From: Sarcophilus harrisii
Taxonomy: Eukaryota > Chordata > Mammalia > Dasyuromorphia > Dasyuridae
Length of the DNA: 64,000 bases
Assembly (NCBI RefSeq): GCF_902635505.1
Contig: NC_045426.1
Location: 540,163,818-540,227,817, forward strand
Direction of reading: 5' to 3'
The notes under the pieces: model-generated
What the model was told of the DNA's origin: nothing
Database searches by the model: none
The model's input: only the letters and a program-made list of their open reading frames with translations
Position numbers and translations under genes: made by a program
In this document: positions 56,465-64,000 of the stretch, piece by piece
Numbering within the stretch: position 1 is the first letter of the stretch
How the letters are laid out: each line of letters opens with the position of its first letter

Positions 56465-56578
56465 GAAGAAATAATGGATTTGGAGCTGCGAGAGGATTAG
56501 GTTCGAAGTCTAGTCTTAAGAGCTGTGTTACTTAACTAAGTAACTTAAATTCTCAATGAAATCAACTGAGCTAATCCT
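56465..56578 (+). mobile_element. MIR3-type fragment
   Basis: 'aataatggatttggagctgcgagagg' and 'gttcgaagtctagtc'. Confidence 0.55.
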
Positions 56579-57364
56579 AATGAAAAGCTATTTTTTACTA
56601 GATATCTTTTAGATATCTAGATATTAGATTTAATAGATAGTTTTCAGAAACTGGATGGAGATGGAGGCAAAGCAGGTAAAAGAAGAATTCTCCAAATTAA
56701 GACTGGAGCAGATTGCTATTCAGTGTTTTCCTTTTCTCATAAAATCAATTTAGTTGTCAGTCCTACAGTCCTACTCTTTAAACAACAGCTTCTTTGAAGT
56801 AGGACTTATTTTGGCTAACTCACAGAAATCTGTCAGAAGGATTCTTTTCACCAAAGTTTATGTTAAAAATATTTGTTTACTTTAAAACATTTCCTTCTCT
56901 GACTTTACATTTTGCCTATTTTATTGTATTGCTTTTCTAAGTCAGAAGCTACTTAAGTTATTTCAAATGAGTATATAATATCAATTGACTATACATTAAG
57001 TGAATATGCAGAATAAATCTACTAACTCATAAACTGTGATACATTGCCCTCTAATGACATATTCACCTTTGTATCTCAGCCTATTTTACAAACAATAATT
57101 CTGATTCCATCCCTGAAATGTTCAGTCATGGGGAAAAAAAGAAACAAGCAGGATTAATCAGATCTGCACCAAATCTATTTAAGAAAGACAACTAGAGCTC
57201 GGATTTTCTCCTACACAGCCTTATTTTGAGGAATATTAAGGATAATGATGCATGAAAAAAAAAAATGACCTTTAGCCCTACCCTGTCAGGTTGTAAAGGA
57301 ATTATATATCAGAAAAATTAATTAAAATGATCTTCAATATCTATAAATTAAATTTTAGATGTAA

Positions 57365-57470
57365 TGGAAGAAGCTATTTATTAATCATATGAGTCTGGGA
57401 AATCACTTACCCTTTCTGGGCCTCAGTTTCCTAATACAAAAGCTGAGGGGAATAAGGAAAGGAGGCTGAA
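57365..57470 (+). mobile_element. MIR3-type fragment
   Basis: 'ctgggaaatcacttaccctttctgggcctcagtttcc'. Confidence 0.7.
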
Positions 57471-58154
57471 ATGGCTAAATTATTGAATTCTGAAACTGGG
57501 TGTAAAGTTTCTTCCTGCTGTAAATCCTTCAGAGTTTACATACTTTAAAAACTCTTGATAGTAAATTTGAAGTTTAATAATCTTTTAGGGTAAAATATTT
57601 GCTGCCAAATCCCTGACCTTGTGCCTTGAACTGAATAAACAGCAACAAGGCTCCTCCTTCTCCTATTATTTAATAATTGGAAAAAGCCCTTCTTCTTTAA
57701 ATGGAAGGAAACAGTTAATGAGGCATGCCATTGCCTTTAAAATGAAAAAAGTTCCCTGCTGAGACAAAAGCCCAAGAGGGAAAAGAAAGAAGGGGAAGAA
57801 AGGAACAGTAGTAATACAGTCAGTCTTTTCCCTGTGGCTGAGCACCATTCTTGCCTATAAAAGAACACTCTTCTCTGGCATGCATGGAGGAGATCTGGGG
57901 ATGGTGATGTATCTTCAGGTTAAAACATGCTGAATCTGCAAGCTCTCCTTCCTTCCAAGTGTTCACCACAGACTCAATGTGAAATTGAATATAAAGCACT
58001 CAGGTTGTATTTACTTGAAAACAAGAAGCAAATTCTATCTTTTCTTTTCAGGTTCTCCTTTTGTGCTATGTAGAAGAAGGTGCCTAAATGATCACCAATG
58101 CTGGCTGAATGGCAGCTGCCTAATCTATCATGTGAACTCATAGTGAAAATGAGA
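57471..58154. other. Intronic repeat-poor sequence
   Basis: No gene; a possible conserved element lies at 57560-57850. The remainder is unremarkable. Confidence 0.4.
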
Positions 58155-58340
58155 AAGTGGTGGTGGTGGTGTCGCAGTGGTGGTAGTAGCTGTAGAAACA
58201 GTTGGAGTAGAAGTTGGAGTTGGAGTAGAAGTAATGATAACAGTAGTAGTGGTACTAGCAGTCGAAGTGGAGGTACCAGTGGCAATAGTGGGAGCAGCAA
58301 CAGTAGTGATAGTAGTAATAGAAGTAGTAGTCGTAACTGT
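58155..58340. repeat. Degenerate (GTA/GTG/GGA)n trinucleotide repeat
   Basis: Mostly G-T-A and G-T-G triplets. It keeps several frames open (Ser-rich, Val-rich and, in reverse, Leu-rich), so the frames at 57974-58300 (minus), 58098-58355 and 58177-58362 are artefacts of the repeat. Confidence 0.9.
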
Positions 58341-58368
58341 AATGTTCTTCTCTAAAATATAATAATCT

Positions 58369-58850
58369 CTGGGAGCAGGTTTCTTGGGGGGCTTCTGGAG
58401 GCAGCCTTCATTTCAGTTCAGATCAATAATTGACTCAAATGCAGCCAGGGGTTAAAGTCCAAATCTTTTATTGTTTCCTTTTAAGTCTTGTCTTCTTCCT
58501 TGGGCCCGGTTAGCTTTCTTAGAGGCCTATCTCTCTCCTTGGTTCCTGCCGCTAGTCCTTTGCCTCTGCCAGCTTCAGCCCCTAACTCCCTCCGAATCTC
58601 CAGCCAGCACAAAGGTGGAATATGGAGTGAATCTGACTCTGCCTTCAAGAGTGGGCTTGTGCCTTAGTGGACTTGTCTTTTAGTGGGCTCCTCCTTATAT
58701 ATCCTCTCTTAAAGGTGTGAATCTTGTGGAATTCTAATAAGTACTAAGTACATTAGTGAATTAGAGAACTGTTAAGTACCACGCTAAATTAGATAATTAT
58801 TGTCTCTATCAATTCCACTGACTTAGCACCTTGTAGTATTAGAAATAGCA
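58369..58850 (-). mobile_element. Solo-type LTR fossil of an endogenous retrovirus, sense to CDKAL1
   Basis: In reverse it carries a TATA element ATATATAAGG (58693-58703) and an AATAAA signal (58467-58472) about 225 bases further on, followed by a U5-like stretch ending CTGCTCCCA. This gives the U3-R-U5 order of an LTR. No internal retroviral sequence adjoins it. The left end is fairly secure; the right end is approximate. Confidence 0.7.
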
Positions 58851-59046
58851 CTAACTTATTGTTATTATTATTAGCTACTCCTAGAAGCATTATGTAGAAA
58901 AATTGCACAAAAGGTTATATATTTTTATATATACATATGTATATTACAAAAAAGCAATTAGATAAACATCATGTGTACATAATTCCCACTGAAATGAACC
59001 TTTTCTTCTTTTGTCAGTACTTCCCCCAATCTTTACATCAATTTCT

Positions 59047-59771
59047 TTTTTTTAATTATAGCTTTTTATTTACAATATATATGCATGGGTAATTTTTCAG
59101 CATTGACAATTGCCAAACCTTTTGCTCCAACTTTTCCCCTCCTTCCCCTCCCCCATCCCCCAGATGGCAGGTAGACCAATACATGCTAAATATGTTAAAG
59201 AATATGTTAAATACAATCTACGTATATATGTCCATACTGTTATTTTGCTGCACAAGAAGAATCGGACTTTGAAATAATGTACAATTAACTTGTGAAGGAA
59301 ATAAAAAATGCAGGCCGACAAAAACAGAGGGATTAGAAATGCTATGTAGTGGTTCATAGTCATCTCCCAGACTTCTTTCGCTGGGTGTAGCTGGTTCTAT
59401 TCATCATTGAACAAATGGAGCTGATTTGGTTCATCTCATTGCTGAAGATGGCCAGGTCCATCAGAGTTGATCATCATATAATATTGTTGTTGAAGTATGT
59501 AATGATCTCCTGGTCCTGCTCATTTCACTCAGCATCAGTTCATGTAAGTCATTCCAGGCCTTTCTGAAATTATCCTGTTGGTCATTTCTTACAGAATAAT
59601 AATATTCCATAACATTCATATACCACAATTTATTCAGCCATTCTCCAATTGATGGGTATGCACTCATTTTCCAGTTTCTGGCCACTACAAAGAGGGCTGC
59701 CACAGACATTCTTGCATATACAGGTCCCTTTCCCTTCTTTAAGATCTCTTTGGGATATAATCCCAGTATCT
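59047..59771 (-). mobile_element. 5'-truncated LINE-1 3' end with target duplication
   Basis: The minus strand 59709-59461 encodes the ORF2 end with MSVAALFVVARNWK, MEYYYSVRNDQQDNFRKAWN and LHELMLSEMSR. The 3' UTR follows and is closely similar to that of the copy at 1501-2705. Flanks ACATCAATTTCT (59035-59046) and ACATCCATTTCT (59772-59783) differ by one base. Confidence 0.92.
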
Positions 59772-60094
59772 ACATCCATTTCTAAGTTGCACCCTGATAG
59801 TTATATTCAATTGCTCTATCTCCTCAGAAAGCTCTCTGCATCTCTATATGGTTTATTTTAAATAAAAAAAATATAAAAACTCATTATTTGTATCTACTAT
59901 CAGAATAGATCATTCTCTGTTGTGGGAGAGAAATAGGCATATATGGAGACTATGACGCTGACTCCTGCCTCCAACTTATTGCTATTCTTAATGTAAAATC
60001 TTGTCTAGCTCTTCTTGAATTGATCTAAGAAGTAGACTTCCTTTTCTTCTCTGGCTTCTGCCATCAAAGCCAGGGTAGATTCTAGGAGAAGTGG

Positions 60095-60300
60095 GAGGCA
60101 ACATGATGTAATGTGAAGGATGCTGGGTATGGAGGCAGAGTACCCAGTTTCAAATTCTGTCTCTATCACCTGCTTATTGCATATCTTTGGGGGAGCCACT
60201 TCATATTCCTGGGCCTCGGTTTCCTTATCATTAAAATGACAGGGTTGGACTATCTGACCTCTAAGGTTCCCTCCAACTCTAAATCTATGATCCTATGATG
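60095..60300 (+). mobile_element. MIR3-type SINE, near full length
   Basis: 'gcctcggtttccttatcattaaaatgacagg' and 'cctctaaggttccctccaactctaaatctatgatcc'. Confidence 0.88.
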
Positions 60301-60749
60301 AAACTGGTAGCTAAAAAGGAAATGATAAGAAATATCTGCTATTTAGGCTCACTTTAATCCTTGAGTCACTCGTGAAGACTCTCCTTATCTATAGAACACT
60401 TTTTAATAAGTTTTCTCCAGTAAGTTGTATGAATTTTGACAATACCTCCAGTTCTACCTGCCATTCTACATTTACAACTAACTAGTCCCATAGTCAGAGG
60501 CTGGCCTTGGTACAGGATAATGTCAATTAAAGCACACTTAACTATGTAAACTCTGCCATTAACATTTTGGAAGTAGAATAAACCCATAAAGATTTCTATA
60601 GCTCAGTCTAGTTGTCTAGAGTCAGTCTTGATGCCATAGTTTCTTTTTTCTTCCACTGATTTTATGTGAATGATTTCAGTTTCATTACTTATTATTTTTG
60701 TTTGGAGAAAGCTCAGATGTATAGCAAATTTTACTATAGGGCTTATTAC
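60301..60749. other. Intron sequence beside the CDKAL1 exon
   Basis: No repeat recognised. Minus-strand frames here either read into the exon or are chance. Confidence 0.45.
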
Positions 60750-60833
60750 CTGCTCATAGAATTGATTGTGTGCAACATAAAACTTGGAATCAAAGGATTC
60801 TTCTGTTACCAATACTTGCTGTCTTTCACCAAT
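60750..60833 (-). CDS. CDKAL1: CDKAL1 exon encoding start of TRAM domain
   Basis: This 84-base exon encodes 28 residues that I recognise as the N-terminal part of the TRAM domain of CDKAL1, including [13 protein letters not shown] and [17 protein letters not shown]1 is the radical-SAM methylthiotransferase that converts t6A37 to ms2t6A37 in cytosolic tRNA-Lys(UUU); its TRAM domain contacts the tRNA. On the minus strand the exon is preceded by a long pyrimidine tract ending TACAG and followed by the donor GTAATA, so both boundaries are well defined. It reads in phase 0 at both ends as drawn. The catalytic radical-SAM and iron-sulfur cysteine exons lie upstream, beyond the right edge of the window. 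As I recall the human protein, identity over this exon is nearly complete, which argues for a functional gene and not a pseudogene. Confidence 0.95.
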
Positions 60834-60874
60834 CTGTAGGGAGAAGAAAAAAAAAATAAGAGAAAGGGAAGAGA

Positions 60875-61125
60875 GGAAAGAAACAAGCATTAAGTGTCTT
60901 CTATATAGTGTGCTAAGAGTTATACAAATATTGTGTTATTTGATCCTCACAACAACCCTGAAAGATAAGTGATATTGTAACCCTTATTTTACAGATGGGA
61001 AAATTAAGGCCAACAGAGATTATGTGATTTGCCCTATTAAGTGTCTGAGGCTGCATTTGAATACAGGTCTTCCTGACTCCATATCCAGCACTCTATCCCC
61101 TATACCATATAGCTGCTTCAGGAAA
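60875..61125 (-). mobile_element. CORE-SINE (MIR/THER1 type)
   Basis: 'gatcctcacaacaaccctg', 'ttattttacagatgggaaaattaagg', 'gtgtctgaggctgcatttgaatacaggtcttcctgactcc'. It lies within 50 bases of the splice acceptor of the 60750-60833 exon. Confidence 0.88.
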
Positions 61126-61154
61126 GATGCAATAGTTCTTGCAAACTCCAAATA

Positions 61155-61245
61155 TAAATTATTAATAAAATAAACTTTTAATTAATTTGATCCAATTCAA
61201 GAAGCATTTATCAAGTGCCTACTATGTGCTTAATAATACCCTTTC
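61155..61245 (+). repeat. Head fragment of the unnamed dispersed repeat
   Basis: 'gaagcatttatcaagtgcctactatgtgc' in the family's head arrangement; a MIR scrap is an alternative. Confidence 0.4.
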
Positions 61246-62880
61246 TGTTTGAATTTAAGGCAGGCTAAAGTAATTATAAATGCTAATTATTTCAACTGCT
61301 GAAACAAGGATAGCCTTGTACCCTTCAAATGTCCCATGAGAAGTGAGAAGTATAATATGATAATTTAAAAATTAGAATAACCGGAAATGCTATCATTTTA
61401 TTACATGATTGATCAGAAAATCTGATCTTAATTCCTCTCTCAGCAAAGATAATGAACTCCTAAGATAAAAAACAACAAAATTCATCCAAACATTTTTTTT
61501 CCCTTGTAATCAAGTTGCAAAATCAACTAGAACAAGATGCTTTCAGTCCAAATTTGTGGAAATATTTTGGCAATATAAGAGTGGTAATAAACGTTTGAGT
61601 GTTAAAAAATGTCTACAACTAGTAGCAGATTAAGTACTTGCATTTAAACATTTTATGTATTGCATATATTTTCCAGCCTTGCTCAATTATTTCCAAAGTT
61701 ATTTTCATCTTCTAATGTCAACCTCTGCACTAATCATCTATTTTTGTCATATATTTTTGTGGCAGGCAAATCATAATTTCTCATGTGATATTGGAACATT
61801 AAAAGTTTGAAGATGTCAGAAATACAGGACTAACCTTCAATGCTAGATATAAGAAACAGTGAAACTGAAATTTATGACTTTTATAGCTATAATGTGAATT
61901 CTATTAAAAAAAAAAACTAACTCAAGAAATCTCTCCATACTAAAAATCACTATCATTTCCAAGTTTATCTCACTGTGAAAAGTATCTTTTAAAGTATCAG
62001 TTATTTTTTTTTTGGTGATACTGCCAAATTGTTTAACACAGTAAAACCAGCTTTACTATTTGGTTGTAGAAAGAATTCAATTTGGCTTCATTGCTTGAGA
62101 AACTCAATCCCTCAAAATTAAATCAGGTTATCATGATGACTGAATAACATAAAATACTTTTTCTATTTATAGAGAGACTTGTCAACATGTTTTGGCTATA
62201 GACATTTAGGAAATGTAAACACAGCTATACTAAAGACCTTTCACTATAAAAACACAAACCAAATCAAAACAAACCACAACCAAACCAAAACAACCACCAA
62301 AAAGCCCCCACACCTAAAAAACAAAACAAAACAGTTCTATAAAAGCCAAATTACCCAACTCAAAAAAATTTCCTGATTGTAGGGATGGCCTTTAGACAAA
62401 AGTTGCAAGGTCTTGTAGATGATAGTTACAAGATGGCTTATCCATGAAAGATAACAAGAGTTAAACATTAGTTGTTCAAAAATCAAGATGTAGACAAAAC
62501 TTTTTTCAACTTTCTGTTGGTGCTTCAATGACTATGTTCATGAAATATATTGGGTGAGCCTGGATTGTATTGAAGCATATCTCTGTGAGAGAAAACTTAA
62601 TGTTTGAACACAGTTCACAGTATGAACTGCTTATAATTTAGGATAAGTACCTGTCAATGGTTCTTGAAGAAGCCTGCAATTATACTTCAGTTAATATTAT
62701 TAAGTTTTCAGAAAATTAATCTAATATAATAGGAAATTGTAGAATATTGAGGAGTTGTATTGCTTTCTCCTCAGTAATAGAATTAATATAGGTGGGTAGC
62801 TATACATATTTAACAGTTCACATAATATGTATCGAATATAGTGCTAATAGTGATAGCAATAGATGTCTGCATTTTTATAT
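61246..62880. other. AT-rich intronic sequence
   Basis: No gene. A CAAAAC/CAACCA-rich low-complexity tract lies at about 62245-62335. Confidence 0.45.
62245..62335. repeat. (CAAAAC/CAACCA)n low-complexity tract
   Basis: Long run of A and C only, with rare T and G. Confidence 0.85.
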
Positions 62881-64000
62881 TGTAAGGGAGAGTAACTCCC
62901 AAGAATACTAAGTAATGCTAAGTAGATAGGTGTGATTTATGATAATTCTTATCCTGAATAATTGTCTTGTGAAATGTGGAAGGTCATAAATGACTGCCTC
63001 CTTGTAGTTATATTAGTGTTGTGCCACAGTTCCCTTTTAATGTCCTGACCCAGTTTCCCTAATTGTCCTACTTAGTTACTCTGCCTCAGGTTATAATAAT
63101 TCCCTCTTAATGTTAGGATAAAGATCTCATATCTTAGACCTTAGGCTATAATCATTCCCTCATAATGTTTGATGGGATAAAGGTCTTTATCCATTTTAGA
63201 CATCATTAGAATATCAGGAGCCTCTCTAGTACCTGCCTCCATTATGTCATCCTCATCCTAGGTAACTCTCCCCATTAGGTCATCTCCATCCAGGTACCTC
63301 CCCCATTATGTCATTGTTCTTGTTATCCTATAAAAAAGAATCTTGTATCTGACATTGGTGACTGGATTCTTGGAGATGATAGTCTCATTCAGCCCTGGGA
63401 CCAAACCATGGACCTATTTGGTCTCAGTAAATCTCTCCAATTTAAATAAATTATTAAATTTTTCTCTAATCTCTATCTTGCTCAGTTTCTCTGGCATTAC
63501 ATTTTGGAGCTCCCCAGAGAGATGTTAGAAAATGAGTAGGAATAGAGATAAAAGACTTTCAGGTCTCTGCCTTGGGCATCAGGTTGGCTGCAGATCTGAA
63601 TTCTTGGTCTGGAGAGGTTGGCCCCCCTGGATTTTTTTTTCCCCAGAGCCTCCAGGAAAGAGCAGTTTCCAGCCATAATAGCCTGATAGGAGACACCCCC
63701 ATTTTAGCCACAGAAGACTAAGTCTGTCTGGGTACCTTTTGGGGTACCATCTGGTTATGTTTTAAGACCTGCTCTGTTTTGTTCTATATGCTAGCATCTG
63801 GATTCCCAGAATTATGAAATGCTGACGGGCATAACTTCTAGGAGTAAAGTCTTCTGGACGCAGGAGAACCTACCTGAATGTATCCTAAGACACATCTGGT
63901 TCTGTTTGCCAGTTGGTACAACTCTGGGCATTCCAGAGTATAAATCTGGGTGTCTTTTTCTAAGATACCATCTGGCTAAACGAAAAAAAAAAAAGGGCTC
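62881..64000 (+). mobile_element. Endogenous retrovirus fossil, 5' LTR and leader, running off the window
   Basis: The LTR extends from about 62881 (TGTAAGGGAG; start uncertain) to 63501 (CATTACA). A TATAAAA box is at 63329-63335 and AATAAA at 63445-63450. The following TTGGAGCTCCCCAGAGAG (from 63504) sits where a tRNA primer-binding site belongs. 63520-64000 looks like a leader with no gene reached yet. U3 contains repeated blocks. The element lies antisense to CDKAL1. Its family within marsupial retroviruses, and whether it is whole, cannot be judged from this window. Confidence 0.75.

Larger units (their letters stand above)
34690..64000 (-). other. CDKAL1: CDKAL1 gene body, 3' part (introns and probable 3' UTR)
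   Basis: This span covers the three recognised exons and the introns between them. The last intron is 35262-53559, the penultimate is 53725-60749, and an upstream intron runs from 60834 past the window edge. The introns carry the repeats listed separately. The left limit is approximate because the true poly(A) site is unknown. In human, CDKAL1 is a very long gene with large 3' introns, and published work treats it as a bystander inside the regulatory territory of SOX4. The sequence here fits that, but SOX4 itself is not in this window. Confidence 0.85.

Noticed and set aside
57974-58300. Leu-rich 108-codon minus-strand frame resembling a signal or membrane protein
   Set aside because: Produced by the trinucleotide repeat at 58155-58340.
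60603-60890. 95-codon minus-strand frame taken as a stand-alone small protein
   Set aside because: Only 60750-60833 is coding (a CDKAL1 exon); the rest is intron on both sides.
1-64000. CRISPR array, operon, prophage or toxin system
   Set aside because: No regularly spaced repeats with unique spacers, no gene clusters; the DNA is plainly vertebrate.
1-64000. tRNA genes at SINE heads
   Set aside because: The tRNA-like stretches belong to SINE promoters; none forms a complete tRNA with an acceptor stem.

Overview
The window is vertebrate nuclear DNA and almost certainly marsupial. There is no operon structure, no dense coding and no prokaryotic signal. It holds marsupial tRNA-derived and CORE SINEs, LINE-1 3' ends of marsupial type, old CR1/L3 and L2 LINEs, hAT miniature elements and LTR fossils. 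I cannot name the species from sequence alone.

The only host gene I can support is the 3' end of CDKAL1, on the minus strand. Three consecutive coding exons are legible: 60750-60833 and 53560-53724 (together the TRAM RNA-binding domain and what follows it) and 35073-35261 (a variable linker, a hydrophobic tail anchor and the stop). All three have good splice sites, all introns are phase 0, and together they give 145 residues. CDKAL1 is the ER-anchored radical-SAM methylthiotransferase that makes ms2t6A37 in tRNA-Lys(UUU).

Layout: 1-35 kb is the flank downstream of CDKAL1, probably the start of the gene-poor interval that separates it from SOX4 in other mammals. It is packed with repeats: opposed LINE-1 pieces (0-3.4 kb), an LTR split by a LINE-1 (5.5-7.2 kb), nested hAT elements (22-23 kb), CR1/L3 and L2 relics, and several repeat-poor blocks that could be conserved non-coding elements. 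35-53.6 kb is the last intron, 53.7-60.7 kb the penultimate intron, and 60.8-64 kb part of an upstream intron. A solo-type LTR sits in sense orientation in the penultimate intron. The 5' end of an endogenous retrovirus, antisense to CDKAL1, runs off the right edge.

I found no undescribed gene system. The items most worth a second look are the CDKAL1 3' end with its candidate poly(A) sites, the sense-oriented intronic LTR, the retroviral LTR with repeated U3 blocks, the datable nested insertions, a dispersed repeat family with about eight copies that I cannot name, and the TAAT-rich non-coding blocks. Nearly all other open frames are chance or repeat-derived.
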